From NCBI GenBank assembly GCA_002104895.1, contig MCFG01000451.1:1-27500 (forward strand): 27,500 nt of DNA. Direction: 5' to 3'. Made by a program: the position numbers and the translations under genes. Each line of letters starts with the position of its first letter. Positions within the stretch are counted from its first letter, which is position 1. The notes below the pieces were generated by a model, which ran no database searches, had not been told where the DNA came from, and saw only the letters and a program-made list of their open reading frames with translations. Of this stretch, positions 10,568 through 22,256 are shown piece by piece. This DNA comes from Anaeromyces robustus. Its lineage: Eukaryota; Neocallimastigomycota; Neocallimastigomycetes; Neocallimastigales; Neocallimastigaceae.

Positions 10568-13500
10568 ATGAAATTCAAAAATATTAGTATTATTATTTCT
10601 TTATTATCCTTAAATTTAAAAGTATTTTCTGTACCTTTAAAGGAAAACAAAGTACATTGTAAATTAGTAAAAAATTTAAATAAACCAAAAAATGTTATCA
10701 ATGATATTGATACTTTGGAAGACGAAGTATACGACACTTTACCTGTTGATAACATTGATAATGATACTAAAGTGACTGATATTGTAGATTTGGATGTTGA
10801 ATCTGTTCCAGTTTTTGATACAAATGAAGTAATATATTTTAATATATTATTATTTTTATTTATAATAAATATATATATATAGACTAAAATTAACTTTTTT
10901 TCTTCAAATATTTAATAAATATATTTTAGTGTACTACAAAAGAATGTATTGAAAATTCAAAAAGAATTTTAAGTAGTTTAGATACATCTGTTAATCCTTG
11001 TGATAATTTTTATGAATTTAGTTGTGGTGGTTGGATAGCTGAGGTATAATAATTATTTAAAGTTTATAATAATAAATATTTTTTTTTCTTAAAATTAAAT
11101 AAATAATAATAAAATTATATTCATCTAATTTTATAAATATATTAACTTTTAATTATTTATATTAGAATAATAATCACCCTAATAAAAATCCTGGTTATTC
11201 AATTTTTGATCAGATATCTGATAATGTTCAAGTACGAAAATAAATAAATATTTATATATATATTAAATTATATTTTATTAAATTATGAATTATTAATTAA
11301 ATGATTAAAATTTACTAATTATAATAATATTTTAAATAATATAATCTTAATTAATTTTATATTAGGCTGATTTATTTAAAATATTAAATAGTGATTACAA
11401 GATTAATGAAAATTTAAGTCCAAAAGAACAAGAATATGATGAAAAATTGTTTAATACAATGAAAAAATTTTATACAGCATGTAAATACATTTTTAGCAAA
11501 ACATATAATGGAGATGAAATTTTAATTAATTTCATTAATAAATTTAATATTACTAAAGTATTAAACCAACATGATGGATTAACTACGTTATTGGCGGAAC
11601 TTCATAATAATTATATTAATATATTTTTTGATATTGGTGTGAATGGAAGTCCCGATTTTCCATATGAACTTCCATCAATTACTTTTTATTGTCCAGAAAC
11701 ATATTTAGGAGATACTCTTCTTGAAGATGAACTTTCTAAAGAAGGACTTTCATTAGAAGGAGAATTTAAAAATGAAAATGAATACAATGAATATCGTCAA
11801 AAACAAGAAAAAATAGCTGATATCACTAAAAAATATATTAGAAAAGTTATACAAACAATTTATGGATCAAATAAAATTGAAAATAGAATTGATAAAATGA
11901 TTGAATCTATTATGAAAGTTGAAAAACAATTAAAATTATCTATAATAGAGTAATTAATTATAATAAATATAATAATTATTATAATAATAATTAATAATAT
12001 TTAAATTTTTATTTTAATTATTTGATTATAATAATAATAATATTTAATTTATATATTTATTCTTATAATTATACTATTTTTTTTTAATAAAGAGATGACA
12101 TTTCAAATAATTCACTAAAACCAATTTATTCTACAGAACCTACAGAATTGGCAGATTATGTATATGACAAAGAAAATGAAGAAAATGAAGAAACTGAATA
12201 TATAACAGATGAAGTTACTACTGATAATGAATATTATTATGATTATTATGAAGATATTAATATTAAAACTTTAAATGAGAAATATCCTTTAATTAATTGG
12301 AAATTATATTTTGAAAAAAGATTTAAATATTACGGTCTTGAAATTCAAATTAATGAAGAATCAGTTATTAGTATGGATAAAAATTTTGAATATTTATATA
12401 AATATATTAAAGAAATCAGTAATGAAGACCTTGCTAATTATATTGAATGGTATTATTATTATTATTAAAATTAAAACATATAAATTCGTAATAAATAAGA
12501 AAAAATAAATAACATATTTTAAAATTATTTAATTCTAATTGTTTTATATTAATAAAAAAAAACAATATTTATAAATAATTTAGGTCTATCATTAAAAAAA
12601 TTATAGAAATATCTTATAATAATTATAGTTATTTAATTTCTGATCAACTTCAGCAAGTAAGGATGGAATATCAAAATTCTAAATATTCTATATTAGATGA
12701 TAATGAAAAATATTTAGGTAACAAATATTATATAACTTAAATATTAGTGTTTATATATATATATATATAATATTTTATATTTATTTTTATTTTATAATTT
12801 TATTTTATAAATATATATATATTTTTATAATAACATAGAATATAATTTTATGAAAAAGAAAGTTAAAAAAGAAATAGAAGGAGAAAATACAAATATTTTC
12901 AAAGAAAGCGATGTAGATTCTAAATGTTTCAATTTTATTAATGATTATATGCCATTGGCACTCAGTAAATATTATGTTGAAAAGAAATTTACTGGAAATG
13001 ATAAATCTGAAGCAATGAATATGGTAGAAAACATTAGAAATGCAATGATTAATAGAATAAAAGGATTACAATGGCTTGATGAATCAACAAGAGAATATGC
13101 TATTAAAAAAGTTTCAAATATTAAATATATCCTTGGACATTCTGATTATATTATGAATGTTGAAAATCTTTATTATCAATATAAATTTTTTAAACCAATG
13201 CAAGATGATGACCCTTGTTTTTACTATTAAGTCAAGAAAATGCTTATTATTATAATTTTTTCCGAGGAATATATACTGAAATTTATAATGAAATTAAAGA
13301 ACAAACTCAGAATATTATTGAATATATTATACCATCATATGTTAGTATTTTTTATATTAGAAACATAAAAATTATATTTTAAGTCTTTATAAAAAAACTT
13401 TAAAGAAATTTATTAATATATATATGTTAAAAAAATTTTTTTTATATCAAATATATGTAATCCATTATTTAGTTTGTAAACGCATTTTATAGTCCATCAG

Positions 13501-14528
13501 AAAATTTAATGTTTATCTCAACTGGTATTTTACAATCACCAAAATTTGATATAAATCAACCAGATTATATTAATTATGGTAATATTGGAAGTACAATAGG
13601 ACATGAACTTACTCATGCTTTTGATAATAATGGTAAAAATTATGATGCTGAAGGAAAAGAATTCAATTGGGTTAATATATGTTTTAAAAATTAAAATTAA
13701 TATATATATATATAATATATTTAATAAAAAATAAATTTTATTTATATTTATATTAATACTTAATAATAATTATATTTATATTATACAGTGGACAGATAAT
13801 GATAGTGATGAATTTGATGAATTTTCTCAATGCTTCATTGACCAGTAAATATTTTTAAAATAATTTTTTTTTAAAGATTAATAATTATATAATATTTTTT
13901 TTTATTCAATATAAATATTTAAAAATCTAATTAAAACATTTTTAACAATTTATTTAGATATAATAGCTATTCGTTTGAATTAGAAGGAGAAGAATATAAT
14001 GTTGATGGAGAGGTACATAAATAAATAAATAAATAAATAATAAAAATCTATAATTTATAATAAAACAAAACAAATATAAAAGTATAAATATAATGAAATA
14101 AAATTATTCAAATGTAAAAAAAAAAAGAAAAAATTATTATTAATAATAATAGAAATGATTAATTTAATTTATTTTATAATATGTATAATTATTAGAGAAC
14201 TCTTGGTGAAAATCTTGCTGATAATGGTGAATTAGATAGAGCATATGAAGCTTGGAAATTATCCATAGAAAATAATCCAGAAAAAGCTAAAGAACGTAAT
14301 AAATTACTTCCAGGTCTTTCAAATTATACAATGGATCAATTATTCTACATCTCCTTTGCTCATTCTTTTTGTGAAGTAGGTGTTAGTGAATATGCTAATG
14401 AAGATGAACATTCTCCAGGAAAATCTCGTGTTAATGGTTCAGTCAGTAATAATGAACGCTTCGCTAAAATATTTAATTGTCCAACAAAAAAACCAATGAA
14501 TCCAGATATGAAATGTGTTCTTTGGTAA
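10568..14528 (+). pseudogene. M13 (neprilysin-like) metallopeptidase copy C, frameshifted
   Basis: Eleven inferred exons: 10568-10828, 10930-11043, 11166-11231, 11366-11949, 12093-12449, 12584-12717, 12839-13340, 13473-13670, 13789-13844, 13958-14012, 14196-14528. Signal peptide, acidic spacer, [24 protein letters not shown] and terminal CVLW are all present. Exon 7 has lost one nucleotide near 13215 (CCTTG against CCTATG in copy B), giving a stop at 13228-13230 ahead of the zinc site. Other changes also suggest relaxed constraint: CDNFYEF for CDDFYEF, FISTGILQ for FPAAVLQ, and ADNGE for ADNGG beside the third zinc ligand. All splice sites otherwise look usable, so the loss may be recent. It remains possible that a sequencing error explains the single-base loss. 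Confidence 0.82.
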
Positions 14529-15294
14529 ACTTTAAAAAAAAAATAAAATACTTTGTGTTAAACAAATAAATATATATAAAAAATACATATATATAAACAA
14601 TTAGAAAATAAAAAATTAGAATAAAATTAAATAAATAAAAAATAAAAAGAAGTAATTAAAAACAAATAAAACTTTAATATAAAAATATAAAAAAAAAAAA
14701 TAAATAAAACCAAATAAAATCAAATGGAATTTATATAAAAAAAAAAATTATTGAATTGAAAAATAAAAAAAATTTTTTTATTATATATAATTAAATTTTT
14801 AAATTATTTATCTATAATAAATTTAAGAAATTTAGAAATTATTATAAATAATTTCTATAGAAAATAAAGTAATAACAAATTAACCAATTAAATAAATAAA
14901 CACAAAAAAAAAAAAATTATTAAAATTAAAAAATAAAAAAAATTTTTTTTATTAATTAATTTATTTTGTTTTATATTTATAAATATATAATTATTAAATT
15001 AAAATTTATTAGAAATAAAGTTTCTATACTATAAAATTTATTCTTATATATTTATTATTATTTTAAAATGTATTATAATGTAGTACAATAAAATTTATGT
15101 AGTATAATTACATGTAATTGTTATAAATTAGGTATAAAACGTAATATTAAAAAATAGCAAGCTAAGTTCAATAAAGTAAATGGAAATCTACATTTCATTT
15201 CGTTTCCATAATTTTGCATAAAAAAATAAATAAATAAATAAATAAATATTCAGTAAAAAAATAAAAATTATAAAAAAAAATAAAATAATATTTC
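14529..15294. other. A/T-rich 3' flank of copy C
   Basis: No gene seen. A-rich low-complexity sequence up to about 14760, then mixed A/T sequence with several short inverted words (for example around 14800-14870, AATTTCTATAGAAAT-like). No coding frame and no dockerin remnant here. Confidence 0.45.
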
Positions 15295-15440
15295 ATCAAT
15301 TAAAAAATTTATTTAAATCCTTTTTTGTGATATATTTTTTATTATTTTTTTAAATAAAAAGATGGTATTGCTTAATAATTATAGGAATTTTCGACTTGAT
15401 TTTAATGTGAATGTTATTTTTTTATTTTTCTCTAATTTAT
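15295..15440. repeat. Dispersed repeat, copy 1
   Basis: Aligns with 21965-22118. Shared words include TATTTAAAT-CTTTTTTGT-ATATAT, AAAAGATG, a TT-CGACT core and TGTGAATG followed by a T-rich tract. Both copies are followed by a perfect or near-perfect inverted repeat. No open frame. The nature is unknown; a short non-autonomous element or an unrecognised RNA gene ending in a T run are both possible. Confidence 0.5.
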
Positions 15441-15454
15441 TAATAACTTTATAG

Positions 15455-15511
15455 AAAAGATAGAATTAATTAATAAAATGTAGTCAATTTTATTAATTAA
15501 TTTTATCTTTT
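15455..15511. repeat. Inverted repeat, 25-nt arms
   Basis: Arms 15455-15479 and 15487-15511 pair at 24 of 25 positions (left arm begins AAAAGATAGAATTAATT) around a 7-nt loop. It is strong enough to form a hairpin in RNA or single-stranded DNA and could act as a transcription end, but nothing transcribed is seen here. Confidence 0.8.
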
Positions 15512-15542
15512 TTAATTTATATAAATAAATATATAAATAATG

Positions 15543-15607
15543 TGAACTGACAAAGTAAACATATATATATATTGTCATATAATATATACATTTACTTTGT
15601 CAGTTCA
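15543..15607. repeat. Inverted repeat, 17-nt perfect arms with relatively G/C-rich ends
   Basis: Arms 15543-15559 (TGAACTGACAAAGTAAA) and 15591-15607 are perfect reverse complements around a 31-nt A/T loop. The arms hold more G/C than the neighbourhood, which makes chance pairing unlikely. It looks like the terminal inverted repeats of a very short element; I see no clear target-site duplication. Confidence 0.8.
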
Positions 15608-15714
15608 TTAAAACTTTTTAATATAATTTTTTTAGCAATTAATAATAATTATTTATTTATTTATTTTAGCAATTAATAATAATTACTTATTTATTTATTA
15701 TTTATTTATTACGT

Positions 15715-15990
15715 TATAGATTTGCTTCTGATATTATGTCGAATAAAGATTCTGCATTTATTCTAATATCATTAAATTCTGGAATTATCTGAATATTACT
15801 CTACCGATTATTTTCAATATTCAAAGTACGATTTTCATCTAAAAAAATAGTTTGAATGAAAGAATCTTTACAACTTTTATATGTATTTATTAGTTCACGT
15901 ATATTAAAACATTTATTTTCCTCAACTTTACACCAAGTTTTATTAATTAAATTCCAATCACCATTTTTATATAAATATATTTATTTAATT
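15715..15990 (-). pseudogene. Decayed dockerin-gene fragment between M13 copies C and D
   Basis: The minus strand matches dockerin 3 and part of dockerin 2 of the two dockerin genes: words antisense to the WC and CC positions remain (AACTTTACACCAAG, AAATTCCAATCACCATTTTTAT). The C-terminal domain is missing, unlike the fragment at 3785-4300, but the high-coordinate border is the same. No frame is open. Confidence 0.75.
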
Positions 15991-16852
15991 ATTAGATATT
16001 AATTAAATAAATATTAAATATAAAATATAATAATTTATAATATTAATGATATTAATAATAATTATAAAATATAATAACATTAATATTATATATAAAATAT
16101 AAAATGTTATTATTTTTAAGTAGTTATTATTGATGAATACTTTATGTTTAAATCTTTTATTAAAATTTATAATAATATTGAAAGATTTTATATTAGAATT
16201 TAAACTAATTTTAGAGATAAACTATAAAATAATAAATATAAAAAAAATAAACAATTTTATATATATAAAAAATTTATTAAAAAAGTGATTAATTATGTTC
16301 AAATTTTTTTTTATAAACTAATAAATAAAAATAAATAAAGTTTTTTTTCTAAATTAAATTTGCTTTTTTTTTTTTGTCAAAAAATTATTATATCCACAAT
16401 TATTTGTATTTAAATCTTATTAATTATAAAATTTCTCTTTTTTATTCGAAAATCTATATTGATTAATGAAATTTAATTTTTTATTAATTAAAAAAAGTTT
16501 ACCGTTTTATTTATAATATTAAATAATAAAGTATAGACTTTTCTTTTTTTTCTTTTCTTTTTTTTTTTTTTCTATATTTTTATATAAAAGAATAAAAATA
16601 ACCTAAATTGTTAAATTCCAAAAAAAAAAAAAAAAAATCTTAAAAAAAATTTATCAAAAAAAATATTAATTAAATAAATATAAAATTTATCAAAAATAAT
16701 ATTAATTAAATAAATAAAAAATTTATTAAAAGCTATATAATAATTATATAAATAAATATATAAATATAATAATAAAAATTAAAAATAAATAAAAATAAAA
16801 AAGTAATTGAAGTTAATATTTAAAAAAATTTCAATTTTATCATATATAAAAA
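15991..16852. other. Intergenic 5' flank of M13 copy D
   Basis: No gene seen. The first part matches 4301-4450 upstream of copy B; the last 300 bp match the other M13 5' flanks. A T-rich tract (16540-16571) precedes the TATA candidate, and an imperfect repeat of AAATTTATCAAAAATAATATTAA-like sequence occurs near 16650-16720. Confidence 0.5.
16581..16589 (+). promoter_or_regulatory. Candidate TATA box of M13 copy D
   Basis: TATATAAAA about 264 nt before the ATG, after a 30-nt pyrimidine tract and before an A tract, as in copies B and C. Confidence 0.3.
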
Positions 16853-19800
16853 ATGAAATTCAAAAATATTAGTATTATTATTTCTTTATTATCTTTAAAT
16901 TTAAAAGTATTTTCTGTACCTTTAAAGGAAAACGAAATACATTCTGATTTAGCAAATAATTCAGATAAACCAAAAAATGTTATCAATGATATTGATACTT
17001 TGGAAGACGAAGTATACGATACTTTACCTGTTGATAACATTGATATTGATACCAAAGTAACCGATATTGTTGATTTGGATGTTGAATCTGTCCCAGTTAT
17101 TGATGCAGATGAAGTAATATATTTTAATATATTATTATTATTATTCGTAATAAATATATATATATAAACAAGAATTAACTATTTTTTCTTCAAAATATTT
17201 AATAAATATTATTTAGTGTACTACAAAAGAATGTATTGAAAATTCAAAAAGAATTTTAAGTAGTTTAAATACATCTGTTAATCCTTGTGATGATTTTTAT
17301 GAATTTAGTTGTGGTGGTTGGATAGCTGAGGTATAATAATTAAAGTTTATGTTAATAAATTTTTTAAAATAAAATAAATAAGAATAAAATCATATTTATC
17401 TAATTTTATAAATATTTAATAAAATTAGAATAATAATAAAAATTCTGGTTATTCAATTTTTGATCAAATATCTGATAATGTCAAAGTAAGAAAATTAATA
17501 TTAATATATATATTAAATTTTATTTTATAAATATATTATATATGAATTATTAATTAAAATATTAATATTTATTAATTATAATTATATTTTAAATTATATA
17601 AACCTAAATTAATTTTGTATTAGGCTGATTTACATGAAATATTAAGTAGTGATTACAAGATTAATGAAAATTTAAGTCCAAAAGAACAAGAATATGATGA
17701 AAAGATGTTTAATACAATGAAAAATTTTTATACAGCATGTAAAAACGTTTATAACAAAACATATAATGGAGATGAAATTTTAATTAATTTCATTAATAAA
17801 TTTAATATTACTGAAACATTAAACCAACATGATGGATTAACTACGTTACTGGCAGATCTTCATAATAATGGTATTAATATATTTTTTGAAATGAGTGTGT
17901 CTGAAAGTCCTGATTTACCATATGATCTTCCAACAATTGTTCATAATTATCTAGAAACATATTTAGGAGATGCTCTTCTTGAAGAAGAATTTTCTAAAGA
18001 AGGACTTTCATTAGAAGGAGGATTTGAAAACGAAAATGAATACAATGAATATCTTCAGAAACAAGAAAGAATAGTTGATAACACTAAAAAATATATTAGA
18101 AAAGTATTACAAACAATATATGGATCAAATAAAATTGAAAATAGAATTGATAGAATGATTGAATCTATTATGAAAATTAAAAAAATATTTACCCGATCTT
18201 TAATAGAGTAATAATAATAATTAATAATAATTAATAATAATAATATTTAATTTATTTTTTTTATTTTTATTTTTTTTTTGATTAAAGTAATAATAATATT
18301 ATTATTAAATTTATATATTTTATTCTTTTGATTAAAATAATAATAATAATAATATTTTATTTATATATTTATTTTTTTAATTATTCTTTTTTCTTTTTCT
18401 TTTTAAATAAAGAGATAATTTTTCAGATTATTCTGTAAAACCAATTTATTCTACAGAACCTACAGAATCAATAGAAAATGAAGAAAATGAAGAAAATGAA
18501 GAAAATGAAGAAACTGAAAATTTAACAGACGAAGAAACTGAAAAATTAACAGACGAAGAAACTGAAAATTTAACAGACGAAGAAACTGAAAAATTAACAG
18601 ACGAAGAAACTGAAAAATTAACAGACGAAGAAACTGAAAATTTAACAGATGAAGAAACAACTGATAATAATTATGAAAATAATTATGAAAATTTTGAAGA
18701 TGATTACGAAAATACTAATATCAAAACATTAAATGAGGAATATCCTTTTATTAATTGGAATTTATATTTTGAAAAAAGATTTAAACACTACGGTCTTGAA
18801 GTTTCAATTAATGAGGAATCAATTATTAGCATAGAAAAAGTAAAAAATTTATTTAAATATCTTAAAGAAATCAGTAATGAAGATCTTGCTAATTATATTG
18901 AATGGTATTTTATTATTTAAATTAAAATATATAAATTCATAATAAATAAAAATAAATAAATAAAATAAATTTAAAATTACTTAATACTAATAATTTTATA
19001 TTAAAAAAAAAAAAATAACATTCATAAATATTTAGGAGTATTATTATAAATATTATGGATTATTCTGTAGATAATTATATGGGTGATATATTTGGATATT
19101 TAATTTCTAAAGAACTTCGTCAAATAAAAAAGGCATATGAAGATTCTATATATCATGATAAAGAAATATTTAGAGAAAGTAAATATTATATAATTTAAAT
19201 ATAATTTAAATATTAGTACATATATATAAAATATTTTAATAATATTTTTTTATATTATAATTTATTAATTTGTTTATTTATGTATAATAATATAGATTAC
19301 AATTCTATGAAAATGAAAATTAAAAAAGCAATAGAAGAAGGAGAAAATACTGATATATTCAAAGAAAACGATGTAGATTCTAAATGTTTCAATTTTATTA
19401 ATAATAATATGTCATTGGCATTCAGTAAATATTATGTTGAAAAGAAATTTAATGAAAATGATAAATCTGAAACAATGAATATGGTAGAAAACATTAGAAA
19501 TGCAATGATTTATAGAATAAAAGGATTAGAATGGCTTGATGAATCAACAAGAGAATATGCTATTAAAAAAGTTTTAAATATTAAATATATCCTTGGACAT
19601 TCTGATTATATTATGAATGTTCAAAATCTTTATGATCAATATAAATTTTATGAACCAATACAAGATGACCCTATATCTTTACTATTAGGTACATTAAATG
19701 CTTATTACTATAATTTTTTCAAATATATATATAATGATAGTTATGAGATTGAAGAACAGGCTCAGAATATTATTGAAAAAATTATGCCAGCATACGTTAG

Positions 19801-21018
19801 TATTTATTTATATTTTATAATCATAAATATTAAATTTTTTTAAATAAATTAAAAGTTTTAAAGATATTAATTAATATATATATGTAAATAAAAAAAAATT
19901 GTTTTTTATATTAAATATATGTAATTCATATTTTAGGAAGTAAATGCTGTTTATAGTTCATCAGAAAATTTAATGAGTTTCCCAGCTGCTGTTTTACAAT
20001 CACCAAACTTTGATATAAATCAACCAGACTATATTAATTATGGTAATACTGGAAGTACAATAGGACATGAACTTACTCATGCTTTTGATAATGATGGTAA
20101 AAATTATGATGCTGAAGGAAAAGAATTTAATTGGGTTAGTATATGTTTTAAAAATTGAAATTAATGCGTATATATATATATTTATGTATTTAATAAAAAT
20201 TCAATCTTAAATTTTTATTTATATTAATACTTTTAATACTTTAAATAAATTTATTATATTTATTCTTATAAAGTGGACAGATAATGATAGTGAAGAATTT
20301 GATGAATTTTCTCAATGTTTCATTGACCAGTAAGTATTTTTAAAATAATTTTTTTTTTTTTTGAAAGTTTAATAATTATATAAATATTTTTTTTTATTCA
20401 ATATAACTATTTAAAAATCTAATTAAAACATTTTTAACAATTTATTTAGATATAATAGCTATTCATTTGAATTAGAAGGAGAAGAATATAATGTTGATGG
20501 AGAGGTACATAAATAAATAAATAAATAAATAATAAAAATCTATAATTTATAATAAAACAAAACAAATATAAAAGTATAAATATAATGAAATAAAATCATT
20601 CACATGTAAAAAAAAAAGAAAAAATTATTATTAATAATAATAGAAATGATTAATTTAATTGATTTATAATATGTATAATTATTAGAGAACTCTTGGTGAA
20701 AATCTTGCTGATAATGGTGGATTAGATAGAGCATATGAAGCTTGGAAATTATCCATAGAAAATAATCCAGAAAAAGCTAAAGAACGTAATAAATTACTTC
20801 CAGGTCTTTCAAATTATACAATGGATCAATTATTCTACATCTCTTTTGCTCATTCTAATTGTGAAGTAGGTGTTAGTGAATATGCTAATGAAGATGAACA
20901 TTCTCCAGGAAAATCACGTGTTAATGGTTCAGTCAGTAATAATGAACGTTTCGCTAAAATATTTAATTGTCCAACAAAAACTCCAATGAATCCAGATATG
21001 AAATGTGTTCTTTGGTAG
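16853..21018 (+). CDS. Secreted M13 family (neprilysin-like) zinc metallopeptidase, copy D, intact, with expanded acidic repeat
   Basis: Eleven inferred exons: 16853-17113, 17217-17330, 17429-17485, 17624-18207, 18413-18904, 19036-19178, 19296-19795, 19937-20134, 20274-20329, 20450-20504, 20686-21018, giving 930 aa. A signal peptide (first ~22 residues) and acidic spacer precede the M13 domain ([20 protein letters not shown]). Catalytic features: NAVY motif, HELTH (761-765), E825 and D829 in GENLAD, H892 and R898 in [12 protein letters not shown], terminal CVLW; all expected zinc and catalytic residues are present. Exon 3 is three codons shorter than in B and C. Exon 5 carries six copies of an 8-residue acidic repeat (371-418), so the protein is longer than typical M13 enzymes (about 650-770 aa). 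Likely a secreted endopeptidase; substrate unknown. It is the best candidate for a working gene together with copy B. Confidence 0.9.
18507..18650 (+). repeat. Six 24-bp in-frame repeats in exon 5 of copy D
   Basis: Six exact-length 24-bp units encode EETENLTD or EETEKLTD in the order N, K, N, K, K, N. They follow a short GAAAAT (EN/EE) tract at about 18471-18506. Copies B and C carry one related block (EETEYITD). NLT units form Asn-X-Thr glycosylation sequons; KLT units do not. Confidence 0.93.
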
Positions 21019-21560
21019 ACATTATATAAAAAAAAATAACACTTTGTGTTAAACAATAAATATATATATATATATATAAACCAATAAATATATATATAAA
21101 TAATTTGAAAATAGAAAATTAGAAAATAAACAAATAGAAAATAAACAAATAGAAAATAAATAATTAGAAAATAAATAATTAGAAAATAAACATTTAAAAT
21201 AAATAATTAGAAAATAAATAAAATAAAATAAAAATTTAAAAATAAAATAAAAAATAAAAAAAAATAAATAAAAACAAATAAGAATAAATAAAAACAAATA
21301 AAAATTAAATAAAAAAAATTAAAAATATTAAAAAAATAATAATAAAAGCAAATAAAAACAAATAAAAACAAATAAAAACAAATAAAAATTAAATAAAATA
21401 AAAAAAAATTAAAAGTATTAAAAAAATATAATAATAAAAGCAAATAAAATAAAAAATAAAAAAATGAAACAAACAAACAAACAATAAAAAATATAAATAT
21501 CTAAAAAATAATGTCCAATCTAAAATTATTTGTATAAATATAATTTCAATTTTTATGAGT
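21019..21560. repeat. A-rich low-complexity 3' flank of copy D
   Basis: No gene seen. It contains an (AT)n tract near 21060-21078, then tandem words of AATTAGAAAATAA (21110-21210) and AAAACAAATAA (21270-21450). Open frames on the minus strand here are only runs of Phe, Leu, Tyr and Ile codons. It ends with the unit's shared word AAATATCTAAAAAATAATGTC near 21495. Confidence 0.7.
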
Positions 21561-21964
21561 AAATCATGAAAAATTAAATAGTTGATTTTTTAATTAATTC
21601 ACATTTTCTCAATATTATTTCGTTTTCTTTTAACCTATTCTTTATTTATGAACCCAAGTATTTCATTAGCTTATAAAAAAAAAAAAGGTTTTATAATTTT
21701 ACGTCATCAGTAAACTTCTATACTATGCACCTCTTATTAGTTCTAATCAATTAAATACAAAGAAAATTCAAACCCTTATTAACACAGGTATGTTAAATAA
21801 GGTGTATTGATTCTTTCAACCCGTAAAAAAATAATTTCTTAAGAATATACTTTCTTGTTTTTTATTGATAAAATACAAGGAAGTGTATTCTCTTTTTTTA
21901 GTCTATAAAAAAGCACTATTCTCTTTTAAAATAAATTATTTTATCAATAATTTATTTTAATTAA
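21561..21964. other. Intergenic stretch, relatively G/C-rich, no gene recognised
   Basis: Sequence between 21640 and 21920 has more G/C than the flanks (for example ACTATGCACCTCTTATTAG, GGTATGTTAAATAAGG). I see no long frame, no paired exons and no tRNA fold on either strand. A weak likeness to 9596-9650 (CCTCTT then GTTCT then ATCAA-TTAA) is noted but not secure. Confidence 0.4.
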
Positions 21965-22118
21965 AAATGTGAAATTATTTAAATTCTTTTTTGTAATATA
22001 TTCTTTTATTTTTTTTTTAAAAAAAAAAAAAAGATGACATTAATCAATGATGGTTACAAGGATTTCCGACTATATTTCTGTGTGAATGCTTTTTTTTTTT
22101 TTTTTTTTGCTTTTTATT
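21965..22118. repeat. Dispersed repeat, copy 2
   Basis: Second copy of the repeat at 15295-15440. It has a compact core between AAAGATGACATTAATC and TGTGTGAATGC, then a 20-nt T run, and directly abuts the inverted repeat at 22119. No coding frame. Confidence 0.5.
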
Positions 22119-22256
22119 TTATAAATAGATTAATAAAAAATAATGTTTTACCTGTTTATTACTACTGGTCAATATTTGTACTATTTGTATCATATTATCA
22201 ATGATGCCATTATAGTCACTTTAATAGAAAAAAAAATATTATTAATCTATTTATAA
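22119..22256. repeat. Perfect 18-nt terminal inverted repeats, 102 bp apart
   Basis: TTATAAATAGATTAATAA at 22119-22136 has its exact reverse complement at 22239-22256. The 102-bp interior contains CTACTGGTCAATATTTGTAC-like sequence richer in G/C than the flanks. This has the form of a very small non-autonomous inverted-repeat element; no convincing target duplication is visible. Confidence 0.75.

Larger units (their letters stand above)
1..21560 (+). repeat. Tandem segmental duplication (M13 peptidase gene plus dockerin-gene remnant)
   Basis: Four copies of one unit lie head to tail. Exon 1 starts at 5031, 10568 and 16853, giving spacings of about 5.5 and 6.3 kb; the first copy enters the window in exon 4. 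Similarity covers exons, all introns, the A-rich 3' flanks and about 300 bp of 5' flank. Each spacer also holds a minus-strand dockerin-gene fragment (3785-4300, 9815-10020, 15715-15990). This points to unequal crossing-over of a whole locus rather than retrocopies, since introns are kept. The unit is about 75-85% A+T in exons and higher outside. Confidence 0.9.

Noticed and set aside
18460-18660. Minus-strand frame of repeated FLRLL-type units
   Set aside because: It is the antisense of the acidic 24-bp repeat in exon 5 of M13 copy D.
21049-21476. Open frames of 80-90 codons on the minus strand
   Set aside because: They consist of Phe/Leu/Tyr/Ile runs from an A-rich low-complexity tract; same for 3252-3464. 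No protein-like composition or homolog.
1-21560. Retrotransposition as the cause of the M13 copies
   Set aside because: Introns, 5' flanks and spacer fragments are duplicated too; no poly-A insertion hallmark.
21640-21960. Possible tRNA or gene in a G/C-richer patch
   Set aside because: No cloverleaf, no A or B box pair with correct spacing and no frame longer than chance.
22030-22105. Possible box C/D small RNA (AATGATGG, then T run)
   Set aside because: No matching D box or closing stem could be found; kept only as a dispersed repeat.
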